NCBI GenBank assembly: GCA_005885555.1
Contig: VAWN01000104.1
Coordinates: 1-39,371, forward strand
Direction of reading: 5' to 3'
Origin: Actinomycetota bacterium
GTDB taxonomy: Bacteria > Actinomycetota > Actinomycetes > Mycobacteriales > Micromonosporaceae
DNA length: 39,371 nt
Part shown: piece after piece, positions 7,834 through 14,935 of the stretch
Position numbering within the stretch: the stretch's first letter is position 1
How the letters are laid out: each line of letters opens with the position of its first letter
The notes under the pieces: generated by a model
What the model saw: the letters and a program-made list of their open reading frames with translations, nothing else
What the model was told of the DNA's origin: nothing
The model's database searches: none
Program-made: the position numbers and the translations under genes

Positions 7834-8793
7834 CTAGCCGCGGCGGGCGCGGGCGCGGCGTTTGCCCTCGTGCATCGCCTGCACCCGGGCGATCGGGATG
7901 CCCCTGCCCTCCTCGACCAGGTCGGCGGGCAGCGGCTGCGGCGCGGGCAGCGCGGCGGCCCACGGGTCGGCGTCGCTGAGCAGCCCGGCCGCGGTGCGCA
8001 CGGTGAAGTCGGCCGGGGTCACCCGGTCCAGGTCGTCCCACGCCAGCGGGAACGAGACGGTGGTGCCGGGACGCACCCGGGGGCTGTACGCCGCGACGAC
8101 CGTGGCGCCGCCGGCCCGGGTGGAGTCGAGGAACACCTTGCCGCCGCGGTCCTCGCGGATGAACGCGGTGGTGGCCAGCGCCGGGTCCAGCCGCTCGGCC
8201 CGCGCGGCCAGCGCCCGGGTGGCCGCGGCCACCTGCTCCATCGACGCGGTGACCGGTACGAACACGTGCAGGCCCTTGGCGCCGCTGGTCTTCACCGCGC
8301 CGCGCAGGCCCGCGTCGGCCAGCGCCTGGCGGACCAGGTGGGCGGCCCGCACCGTCTGCCCGAACGCGTCGGGGCCGGGCGGATCCAGGTCGAGCACCAG
8401 GTCGGTGGGCCGGTCCCAGGCGTCGGCCCGCACCAGCGCCGGGTGGTACTCGACCGCCCGCTGGTTGGCCAACCACAGCAGGGTTCGCCGATCGTTGCAC
8501 AAGGCGTAGGAAACCTCGCGTTGGGAGCTTTCCGCCCACAGCTTGACGGAAGACACCCAGTCAGGCGTGTACCGGGGCAGGTTCTTCTGCATGAACGGCG
8601 CTTGGCCACGCAGTACCCGGACCACGGACAGCGGCCGGTCGCGCAGTGCCGGCAGGATCCGGTCGCGCACCGCGTCCAGGTACTCGACCAGGTCGCGCTT
8701 TGTCGCCCCGGCGTCGGCGAACAGCGACTGGTCCAGGTTGGTCAGCGGTACCCCGTCCCGGCTCTCCTGCGGGCCACCGGCCTGCTTCGCCAT
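7834..8793 (-). CDS. Stand-alone LigD-type polymerase domain (PrimPol)
   Basis: The 319-residue protein matches the polymerase domain of bacterial NHEJ ligase D. Visible features are an N-terminal LTNLDQSLFADAGATKRDLV, a PFMQKNLP segment near residue 67, the two metal-binding aspartates D135 and D137 in LVLDLDPPG, and KTSGAKGLHVFVP downstream. It should add (ribo)nucleotides at DNA ends for gap filling during non-homologous repair. No ligase or nuclease domain is fused. The window also carries a LigC-type ligase at 17583-18638 but no Ku. An in-frame GTG at 8796 directly precedes ATG 8793. CATGAT lies 8 bases before that GTG, so a leaderless GTG start is possible. It diverges from the M24 peptidase gene. 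Confidence 0.9.
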   Translation of the reverse strand: MAKQAGGPQESRDGVPLTNLDQSLFADAGATKRDLVEYLDAVRDRILPALRDRPLSVVRVLRGQAPFMQKNLPRYTPDWVSSVKLWAESSQREVSYALCNDRRTLLWLANQRAVEYHPALVRADAWDRPTDLVLDLDPPGPDAFGQTVRAAHLVRQALADAGLRGAVKTSGAKGLHVFVPVTASMEQVAAATRALAARAERLDPALATTAFIREDRGGKVFLDSTRAGGATVVAAYSPRVRPGTTVSFPLAWDDLDRVTPADFTVRTAAGLLSDADPWAAALPAPQPLPADLVEEGRGIPIARVQAMHEGKRRARARRG

Positions 8794-8824
8794 CACACGA
8801 GCAAATCATGTCGGTGGGCCGGCA

Positions 8825-8830
8825 TACCAT
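8825..8830 (+). promoter_or_regulatory. -10 hexamer of leaderless M24 peptidase gene
   Basis: TACCAT, 6 bases before GTG 8837. No Shine-Dalgarno is present. Confidence 0.55.
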
Positions 8831-8836
8831 CGGTCC

Positions 8837-9952
8837 GTGGCTGGAACCGAATTCGCCGACCGCCTCGACCGGGCGCGGCAGGCGCTGGCCGGTGCCGGCT
8901 GGGCCGGCCTGGTCGTCCCGCCCGGCGCCGACCTGCGCTACCTGACCGGATATGCGGCGCGGGCGCTGGAACGGCTGACCTGCCTGGTGCTCCCGTCCGG
9001 CGGATCGCCCACGTTGATCGTGCCGCGACTGGAGCGGCCGGCCGCGGAGCGGTCCCCGGCCGCCGAGGCCGGGATCCGGATCGTCGACTGGCCGGATGGC
9101 ACCTCGCCGTACCCGCTCGTGGCCGACGCCCTGGAGCCCGGCGCCATCGGTCCCGGCGTCGGGGTCGGCGCGCAGCTGTGGGCGAGCCACCTGCTGGCGT
9201 TGCAGGCTGCGCTGCCCGCGGCGTCGTGGCAGCCGGCCGGGCCGGTGCTCGGACCGCTGCGCGCCCGCAAGACGCCGGCCGAGGTCGAGGCGCTGGCCGA
9301 GGCCGGAGCGGCGATCGACGCGGTACACCAGCGGATGGGGCGATGGCTGCGGCCCGGCCGGACCGAGGCGGAGGTGGGCGCCGACATCGCGGCAGCGATC
9401 CGGGAGACCGGTCACGCCACCGTCGACTTCGTCATCGTGGCCGCCGGACCGCACGCGGCGAGCCCCCACCACGACACGTCCGACCGGCCGATCGGGGCCG
9501 GCGAGCCGGTCGTGGTCGACATCGGCGGCACGATGCCGTCCGGGTACTGCTCCGACTGCACGCGCACCTACGTCGCGGGTGGCGCGCCACCGGCGGACTT
9601 CGTCGGGTACTACGCCGTCCTGCAGGAGGCGCAGCGGGCGGCGGTGGCGGCGGTCGCGCCCGGGGTCAGCGCGGAGTCGGTCGACGGTGCCGCCCGCACG
9701 CCGATCGCGGGTGCCGGGTACGGGCCGGCCTTCCTGCACCGCACCGGCCACGGCATCGGGCTGGAGACCCACGAGGACCCGTACATCGTCGACGGCAACA
9801 CCGAGCCGCTGGCCGAGGGCATGGCGTTCTCCGTCGAGCCGGGCATCTACCTCGCCGGGCGGCACGGCGCCCGGATCGAGGACATCGTGGTGTGCACGGC
9901 TGACGGGGTACGCCGGCTGAACACCACCCCGACCGACCTCGTTCAGCTGTGA
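8837..9952 (+). CDS. M24 family metallopeptidase (Xaa-Pro aminopeptidase-like)
   Basis: The 371-residue cytosolic protein has a creatinase-like N-terminal domain (about 1-130) and a pita-bread catalytic domain. All five expected metal ligands are present: D228 (VVVDIGG), D240 (CSDCTRTY), H305 (HRTGHGIG), E334 (FSVEPGIY) and E348 (RIEDIV). Family members remove N-terminal residues next to proline or hydrolyse related amides using two Mn/Co ions. GTG 8837 is chosen because TACCAT lies 6 bases upstream. Any longer reading frame runs into the divergent LigD-type gene. The stop overlaps the start of the AraC-type regulator (GTGA), which suggests coupling, although no functional link is evident. 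Confidence 0.92.
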   Translation: MAGTEFADRLDRARQALAGAGWAGLVVPPGADLRYLTGYAARALERLTCLVLPSGGSPTLIVPRLERPAAERSPAAEAGIRIVDWPDGTSPYPLVADALEPGAIGPGVGVGAQLWASHLLALQAALPAASWQPAGPVLGPLRARKTPAEVEALAEAGAAIDAVHQRMGRWLRPGRTEAEVGADIAAAIRETGHATVDFVIVAAGPHAASPHHDTSDRPIGAGEPVVVDIGGTMPSGYCSDCTRTYVAGGAPPADFVGYYAVLQEAQRAAVAAVAPGVSAESVDGAARTPIAGAGYGPAFLHRTGHGIGLETHEDPYIVDGNTEPLAEGMAFSVEPGIYLAGRHGARIEDIVVCTADGVRRLNTTPTDLVQL

Positions 9953-10656
9953 CGATGTACCGGGAGACGATGTACCGGGAATGGTGGTCGCCGCAGGCGC
10001 AGGCGGTCGTGTGGACGCGCACCGTCGCGCCCGGCGCGACCGAACTGCGCATCCTGCCCGACGGCTGCCTCGACATCATCTGGCTCGGCGACCGGCTGAT
10101 CGTCGCCGGCCCGGACACCGCGGCGCAGGTCGGCGCCGAGCGGGCGGGGATGCGGTACGTCGGGCTGCGGTTCCCGCCCGGGACCGGGCCGGCGGTGCTC
10201 GGGGTACCGGCACACGAGCTGCGCGACCGCCGGGTACCCCTGGAGGCGCTGTGGCCGGCGGCGTGGGTACGGCGGCTGGCCGGCCGGGTCGCGGAGGCGG
10301 CCGACCCGACCGGGGCGGTCGAGTCCATCGCGGTCGAACGGCTGCGCACGGGCGACCGGGCACCCGACCGCGCGATGCGGGCCGTCGCCACGATGCTCGG
10401 CGCGGGTTCGCCGGTCGCCGCCGCCGCGGACGCCGTCGGGCTCAGCGAGAGGCAGCTGCACCGCCGGTCGCTGGACGCGTTCGGATACGGCCCGAAGACC
10501 CTCGCCCGGGTACTGCGGCTGGGCCGGGCGGTCGGCCTGGCCCGCGACGGGGTGCCGTTCGCGACCGTGGCGGCCCGGGCCGGGTACGCCGACCAGGCCC
10601 ACCTGTCCCGCGAGGTGCGTTCCCTGACCGGCGTACCGCTACGGTCGCTGATCTAG
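9949..10656 (+). CDS. AraC-family transcriptional regulator (DUF6597-type N-terminus)
   Basis: The 235-residue protein has an N-terminal sensor-like domain (about 10-130; LRILPDGCLDIIWLGDRL and MRYVGLRFPPG are typical of DUF6597). The C-terminal AraC DNA-binding domain follows (about 145-235). Two helix-turn-helix units are visible, AAADAVGLSERQLHRR and FATVAARAGYADQAHLSRE. The first codons are unusual: a 15-base tandem duplication gives MYRET-MYREW, so three start codons (GTG 9949, ATG 9955, ATG 9970) are in frame. GTG 9949 overlaps the preceding stop. The stop TAG shares the tetramer CTAG with the convergent VOC gene's stop. The ligand and targets are unknown. Confidence 0.88.
   Translation: MTMYRETMYREWWSPQAQAVVWTRTVAPGATELRILPDGCLDIIWLGDRLIVAGPDTAAQVGAERAGMRYVGLRFPPGTGPAVLGVPAHELRDRRVPLEALWPAAWVRRLAGRVAEAADPTGAVESIAVERLRTGDRAPDRAMRAVATMLGAGSPVAAAADAVGLSERQLHRRSLDAFGYGPKTLARVLRLGRAVGLARDGVPFATVAARAGYADQAHLSREVRSLTGVPLRSLI
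9951..9980 (+). repeat. 15-base tandem duplication at AraC gene start
   Basis: Two exact copies of gacgatgtaccggga (9951-9965, 9966-9980) duplicate the start codon context. Confidence 0.9.
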
Positions 10657-11039
10657 AGCGGGCACATCAGCTCGACGCTGTTGCCGTCCGGGTCGAGCAC
10701 GATGGCGTACCGCATTCCCCAGAACGCGTCCCACGGCTCCTTGTGCCCCTCGGCGCCGGCCTTGACCAGGTCGGTGTACACCTCGTCGACCTCCGCCGGG
10801 GTGTCGCACCGGAACGCGAGCGCGACCCGGTGGCTGCCGGTGGGCGGCTGCCAGTCGGCGTCGAAGGAGTGGATCGTCTCGATCGGATCCCAGGCGAGCA
10901 TCACGTCGCCGGACAGCGGCACCTGGACGTGGTCGGGGTCGTGGTCGGCGGGTACGTCCACGCCGAGGCGGCGGTAGAAGGCGAGCGAGGCCTCCAGATC
11001 GGCGACGACGAGACCGATCACGGTGAATTGCACAGCCAT
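10653..11039 (-). CDS. VOC (glyoxalase/bleomycin-resistance fold) family protein
   Basis: The 128-residue single-module VOC protein opens QFTVIGLVVADLEASLAFYRRLGVDVP and closes YAIVLDPDGNSVELMCPL. The DPDGN turn and the terminal VEL (Glu ligand) are typical. Sequences of this shape are often annotated as glyoxalase or antibiotic-binding proteins. The actual ligand cannot be told. TAACGT lies 7 bases before ATG 11039, which fits a leaderless transcript. It converges with the AraC gene, and their stop codons share CTAG (10653-10656). It is unlike the VOC protein at 1454-1822 beyond the fold. Confidence 0.85.
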   Translation of the reverse strand: MAVQFTVIGLVVADLEASLAFYRRLGVDVPADHDPDHVQVPLSGDVMLAWDPIETIHSFDADWQPPTGSHRVALAFRCDTPAEVDEVYTDLVKAGAEGHKEPWDAFWGMRYAIVLDPDGNSVELMCPL

Positions 11040-11261
11040 GCCGGCGACGTTACCGACGCCACGCTGGCGCTGTCTTGAACGAATCGGACGCCGGCCACGC
11101 GAGGTTCTGCCCGCCGATCGGCGCGGTCACGAGGGCCAGCTGCTCGCGTAGCTGCCCGGCACCCGGGCAGGACCCGCCGCGCCCGTTCGAGTAGGTCGCG
11201 ACGAGGGAAGGCGTCGCCTGAGGAGCCCCGGGCCGCGCGAGCGGAGCGAGCGGCCAATACC
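11040..11261. other. 222-base gap between two minus-strand genes
   Basis: Apart from the VOC promoter I see no gene with a start. A minus-strand frame without a start codon ends at 11050 and reads GGSCPGAGQLREQLALVTAP near its end. Unlike most shadow frames it has a balanced composition. It may be a decayed gene end or a repeat element. The segment GCGAGCGGAGCGAGC (near 11237) is a short near-palindrome. Confidence 0.3.
11047..11052 (-). promoter_or_regulatory. -10 hexamer of leaderless VOC gene
   Basis: TAACGT on the minus strand, 7 bases before ATG 11039. Confidence 0.5.
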
Positions 11262-12287
11262 TCAGGCCCGGTCGTAGCCCCAGATCGTCGTCTTCGTGCC
11301 GAGCAGCCGGATCGGGTACCGGTCGCGCAGCCGCAGCGGCGCCGGTACCACGGCGCGCGGAAGATCCGGGGCGAGCAGCACCACCCGGCCGCCGGTGCGG
11401 GTGACCCGGGCGAGTTCGGCCAGCACCGTGCGCAGCCAGGTGGCCGGGTCGCCCTCGACGCGGTACCGCCTGCCGAACGGCAGGTTCGACACGCAGGCGG
11501 CGACGGTACCGTCGGGCAGGTCCAGCTTGCGCGCGTCGCCGAGGTGCACCGCGGCGTCGGGTACGTTCGCGCGGGCGGCCGCGACCGCCCCCGGATCGAT
11601 GTCGCGCCCCTGCACCGACCACCCGACCGCGCGCGCCTCGGCCAGGATCGTGCCCGCACCGGCGCACGGGTCCAGCAGGGTACCCTCGGCCGCGCCGGCC
11701 AGCCGCACCATGGCGCGCGCCACCGTCGGCCGCAGCGCGCCCTCGCGCTCCACCGACCGCCCGTCGCGCTGGCGCATCGTCGCGTCGGACAGCCGCAACC
11801 CGGCGACGAGCCGGCCCGGCGCGTACTCGACGATCCACACCTCGACCTGTGCCGGATCGGCGAAGCGCCAGCGCGGCCGGTCCCGGCGGATCACCTCGGT
11901 CAGCTGGCGGCGCAGGTCGGTGCGCAGGAACGTGCGCTCGTGCAGTACCCGGGCGACCACCCGGAACGTCATCGCGGCGCCCAGTGGCCGGACCAGCCCC
12001 GCCCACACCGACAGCGCCCGCTGCACCCGTTCCGGGCGCCAGATCCGCCCGGCGATCCAGGCCGGGTTGTCGCCGTCGGCGCGCAGCGTCCGGCCCACCT
12101 CGACGAACACGTCCTCGGTCAGCCCGGTGCGCAACACGTCGGGCCGGGCGCGCTCAGCTTCGAACACCACGACGTCGGACCGCCCGTCGAACCCGGTGTC
12201 GTGCACGGTGACCCCGGCGACCTCGGCCAGCGCCGGGCCGGCGACCGGGGCGAGCCCGGGGATCTCCGTCGCGAACATCCGGGTCAC
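11262..12287 (-). CDS. SAM-dependent RNA/N2-guanine-type methyltransferase (UPF0020/TRM11-like)
   Basis: The 341-residue protein has an N-terminal THUMP-like region (about 1-170) and a Rossmann methyltransferase domain. Motif I is LLDPCAGAGTILAEA (about 205-219). The acidic motif II is GRDIDPGAV. The catalytic motif is SNLPFG around N268, an (N/D)-x-P-F/Y signature of exocyclic-amine methyltransferases acting on guanine in tRNA or rRNA. GTG 12287 is chosen because TAACAT stands 7 bases upstream in the 18-base gap after the chitinase stop. An internal ATG at 12278 (MFATEIPG) is an alternative. The exact RNA target is not visible. Confidence 0.88.
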   Translation of the reverse strand: MTRMFATEIPGLAPVAGPALAEVAGVTVHDTGFDGRSDVVVFEAERARPDVLRTGLTEDVFVEVGRTLRADGDNPAWIAGRIWRPERVQRALSVWAGLVRPLGAAMTFRVVARVLHERTFLRTDLRRQLTEVIRRDRPRWRFADPAQVEVWIVEYAPGRLVAGLRLSDATMRQRDGRSVEREGALRPTVARAMVRLAGAAEGTLLDPCAGAGTILAEARAVGWSVQGRDIDPGAVAAARANVPDAAVHLGDARKLDLPDGTVAACVSNLPFGRRYRVEGDPATWLRTVLAELARVTRTGGRVVLLAPDLPRAVVPAPLRLRDRYPIRLLGTKTTIWGYDRA

Positions 12288-12294
12288 GCCCCGG

Positions 12295-12300
12295 ATGTTA
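12295..12300 (-). promoter_or_regulatory. -10 hexamer of leaderless RNA methylase gene
   Basis: TAACAT on the minus strand, 7 bases before GTG 12287, next to the chitinase stop. Confidence 0.5.
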
Positions 12301-12305
12301 ACCCG

Positions 12306-13826
12306 CTACGGGAGGGTACCCAGGTGCGGCTTGACCGTGTTGGCGAAGTGGAAGCCGTTGCTCGCGTCCCAGTTGACCGACCAGGTCATCGCGCCGCGGA
12401 TCGACGGCCACGTCGACGGCGGCTTGAAGCTGCCGCAGTTGGTACCCCGGGCCAGGCAGTCCAGCGCGGCGTTCAGGTTGGCCGGGTCCTGGAACCCGCC
12501 GCCGGCCGCCTGCGACGACGCGGGCAGCCCGAGCGCGACCTGGTCGGGCCGCAGCGCGCTCTGCAGCTGGATGCAGGCCAGCGCCGTGAGGAAGTTCTCG
12601 GTGCCCTGCGGGTACGCCTGGTTCTGGTCGCAGCCGAGCATCGACCCGGAGTTGTAGTACTGCGTGTGCACGACCGTCAGGATGTCCTTGATGTTCAGCG
12701 CGAGCTGGAAGTACGCCCCGCCGGTGGACTGCATGTCGATGGTCTGCGGGGCCAGCGTGACGATGAGGCTCGACCCGGTCATCGAGCGCAGTGAATGCAG
12801 CGCCTGCGACATCGCGCTCGGGTTGACGCCGTTCTCCAGGTCGATGTCGACGCCGTCGAACCCGAAGCTGGTCATGATGCCGTGCACGCTGTTGGCGAAG
12901 TTGGCGGCCGCGGTGCTGTCGCCGACCGAGACGGTGCCGTTCTGGCCGCCGACCGACAGCACCACGTGCTGCCCGCGGCTGTGCAGGGTGGCCACGTCGC
13001 TGCGCAGGTTCGCGTCGGAGTACCCGCCCAGCGCGCTGGACAGGCCGGAGTCGACGTGGAAGGTGACCCCGCCGGGCTTGCTCGGGTCGGTGTCGGCGAA
13101 CGCGATGGCCACGAGGTCGTAGCTGGTGGGCACGTCGGACAGGCGCAGCGGCCTGGCGCCGTTGGTGAAGTCCTGCCAGTACCCGGTCAGCTCGTGCTTG
13201 GGCAGCGGACCGGGGTTCGGCGGCGGGCCGGTGGGGCTGGGCGTCGGGCTCGGCGACGGGCTGCGGCTCGGCGAGGGGCTGGGCGAAGGGCTGCGGCTCG
13301 GGCTGCCGGTGGGCGAGCCGGTCGGGCTGGGCCCGCCACCGGGGCCGTTGAGCGTGAGGTCGTCGGCGTAGTACAGGCCCTGGCCGTACCAGCCGTGCAC
13401 GAACACCGTCACCGTGGTCGCGGCGGTGGTGCTGAAGCTGACCGTCAGCTGCTGGTACGCCCCGCCGGTGCTGGGCGTCCAGGTGGAGGCGGAGATCCCG
13501 CCGGAGACGCCGATGAAGACGTAGCCGCCGTTGACGAATGCGGTCAGCTGGTACGCGGTGTTGGCGGCCAGGCTGACGGACTGGCTGCACTGTGCGGTGC
13601 TGCCGTTGTCCGCCGCGCCGGCCAGCGCGAAGGTACCCGAGTGCGCGTGCCCGGTCACCACGCTGTCGGAGCTGTCGCAGGTCCAGCCGGACAGGTTCCC
13701 GGTCTCGAAGCCCGGGTTGGACAGGGTGTTGGTGGCCGCCGAGGCGCCCGGCATGGCCAGCCCGACGAGGGCGAGGGCGGCGGCGGAGAGGCTGGCCAAC
13801 GCGACGATGCGTCCGGGTCTGCGCAC
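12306..13826 (-). CDS. Secreted GH18 chitinase with N-terminal CBM-like domain
   Basis: The 506-residue protein has a signal peptide (about 1-30, ending MPGASA) and a beta-sandwich carbohydrate-binding-like domain (about 31-160, starting NTLSNPGFETGNLSGW). A Ser-Pro linker (about 162-205) leads to a GH18 barrel (about 210-506). The catalytic signature FDGVDIDLEN places the acid/base Glu at residue 331, with SVGGQNG (291-297) as the preceding GH18 strand motif. It should hydrolyse chitin outside the cell. GTG 13826 is chosen over longer frames because GAGGAG lies 5 bases upstream and the signal peptide follows directly. A strong promoter lies at 13869-13898. It is well separated from its neighbours in function. 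Confidence 0.94.
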   Translation of the reverse strand: MRRPGRIVALASLSAAALALVGLAMPGASAATNTLSNPGFETGNLSGWTCDSSDSVVTGHAHSGTFALAGAADNGSTAQCSQSVSLAANTAYQLTAFVNGGYVFIGVSGGISASTWTPSTGGAYQQLTVSFSTTAATTVTVFVHGWYGQGLYYADDLTLNGPGGGPSPTGSPTGSPSRSPSPSPSPSRSPSPSPTPSPTGPPPNPGPLPKHELTGYWQDFTNGARPLRLSDVPTSYDLVAIAFADTDPSKPGGVTFHVDSGLSSALGGYSDANLRSDVATLHSRGQHVVLSVGGQNGTVSVGDSTAAANFANSVHGIMTSFGFDGVDIDLENGVNPSAMSQALHSLRSMTGSSLIVTLAPQTIDMQSTGGAYFQLALNIKDILTVVHTQYYNSGSMLGCDQNQAYPQGTENFLTALACIQLQSALRPDQVALGLPASSQAAGGGFQDPANLNAALDCLARGTNCGSFKPPSTWPSIRGAMTWSVNWDASNGFHFANTVKPHLGTLP

Positions 13827-13868
13827 GGGGACTCCTCGGGTCGGCGGTCGATGAGGTCCGGCGGCTTT

Positions 13869-13898
13869 ACTGTAAGGATTCTTATCGATTTCCGTCAA
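13869..13898 (-). promoter_or_regulatory. Housekeeping-type promoter of the chitinase gene
   Basis: On the minus strand TTGACG (13893-13898) and TACAGT (13869-13874) are separated by 18 bases within an AT-rich island. The leader to GTG 13826 would be about 36 bases and includes a GAGGAG ribosome site. This is the clearest -35/-10 pair in the window. Confidence 0.75.
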
Positions 13899-13919
13899 GG
13901 CATCGACGGCGGTCGGTTC

Positions 13920-14903
13920 TCATCGCAGCAGGTCGCGGGCGACGGGTACCGCCCGGTGCACCCACCAGGAAAGCTCCGCCGGGTCGTGCGTCTTCGACCA
14001 GCCCAGCTGGATGAACCCGCCGAGCAGCGCCAGCTCCAGCTGCCGGTCCCACCAGCCGCCGGTGGACACGCCGTGTCCGGTCAGCGACCGGCGGTACGCG
14101 GCGATCGTCTCCTCTTTGGACACCGGCAGCCGGTCACAGTTGACGGCCAGGTACCACGCCAGGTCGACCAGCGGTCCGGCCCGGCCGGGCCAGGCCCAGT
14201 CCAGCAGCACGGTGCGCCCGTCCGGGTGCCCGCCGAGGTTGCCGAACTTCCAGTCGCCGTGGATGAACGTGACCGGCGTCTGCGCCAGCGCGGCGACCAG
14301 TGGCCCCGGCTCGGTGGCCAGCGCGAGGGCGAGGTCGTGCGCCTCGGGTACCACCTCGTGCAGCGCGGCCCACCCGACCGGGAGCGCCCTGGGCACCGGA
14401 TCCGGGCCGCCGGCCTCACGGGCACCGGTCGCCGGCGTCAGCGCGGTGTACCGGTTGCCCGGTGGCAGCAGGCCGAACCCGTCCTCGAAGCCCCAGAACC
14501 GGGCGTGCAGCGCGGCCATGTGGTCGAGGAACCGCAGGTGCGCCTCGGCGGGTACCGGAGCGGACCCGGGCGGCACCAGCGACGGCCCGACGTCGCGCAT
14601 CAGCAGGGTGACCACGCCGGTGGCCGCGTCGTGGGCCACTCCCAGGATCGTGTGGTCCAGGCAGCCGGGCAGCGTGTCGAGCAGGCCGGTCCGCCACAGG
14701 GTCAGCGCGAAGCAGTCCCGGTCACCCACCGCGCGGGCCACCCAGTCCAGGTGGTACCCGAGGTGCTTGACCACGCACGGCTGCCCGTCCACGGTCGCGC
14801 GCTCGAACGACGAGCCGGACAGCGAATCGACGTGCTTGTCCATCCGGCCTCGCCCGGTGGCACCGGCCAGCAGCTCCTCGACCGACGCGGCGACGTGACC
14901 CAT
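13920..14903 (-). CDS. Phosphotransferase, APH/kinase-like fold
   Basis: The 327-residue protein has the aminoglycoside-phosphotransferase (protein-kinase-like) fold. The N-lobe has CVVKHLGY with a candidate ATP-binding Lys (K46). The catalytic loop is FIHGDWKFGN (H215, D217, N222). The metal-binding Asp follows in LLDWAWPG (D235). Such proteins phosphorylate small molecules (antibiotics, sugars, homoserine, choline) and the substrate is not evident. Extended HDAATGVVTLLMRDVG (about 91-106) is a typical hinge region. ATG 14903 is 32 bases from the divergent CocE start. TGTACT lies 6 bases upstream, a poor but correctly placed -10. No resistance or biosynthetic cluster surrounds it. Confidence 0.85.
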   Translation of the reverse strand: MGHVAASVEELLAGATGRGRMDKHVDSLSGSSFERATVDGQPCVVKHLGYHLDWVARAVGDRDCFALTLWRTGLLDTLPGCLDHTILGVAHDAATGVVTLLMRDVGPSLVPPGSAPVPAEAHLRFLDHMAALHARFWGFEDGFGLLPPGNRYTALTPATGAREAGGPDPVPRALPVGWAALHEVVPEAHDLALALATEPGPLVAALAQTPVTFIHGDWKFGNLGGHPDGRTVLLDWAWPGRAGPLVDLAWYLAVNCDRLPVSKEETIAAYRRSLTGHGVSTGGWWDRQLELALLGGFIQLGWSKTHDPAELSWWVHRAVPVARDLLR

Positions 14904-14921
14904 CCACCGAGTACAGCACGT

Positions 14922-14927
14922 TAACGT
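14922..14927 (+). promoter_or_regulatory. -10 hexamer of leaderless CocE-type gene
   Basis: TAACGT, 8 bases before ATG 14936, inside a GTTAACG near-palindrome between divergent genes. Confidence 0.45.
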
Positions 14928-14935
14928 TGGTCGAC

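Noticed and set aside
13920-14903. An antibiotic-resistance gene
   Set aside because: The APH fold alone does not prove resistance; no resistance or biosynthetic genes are adjacent.
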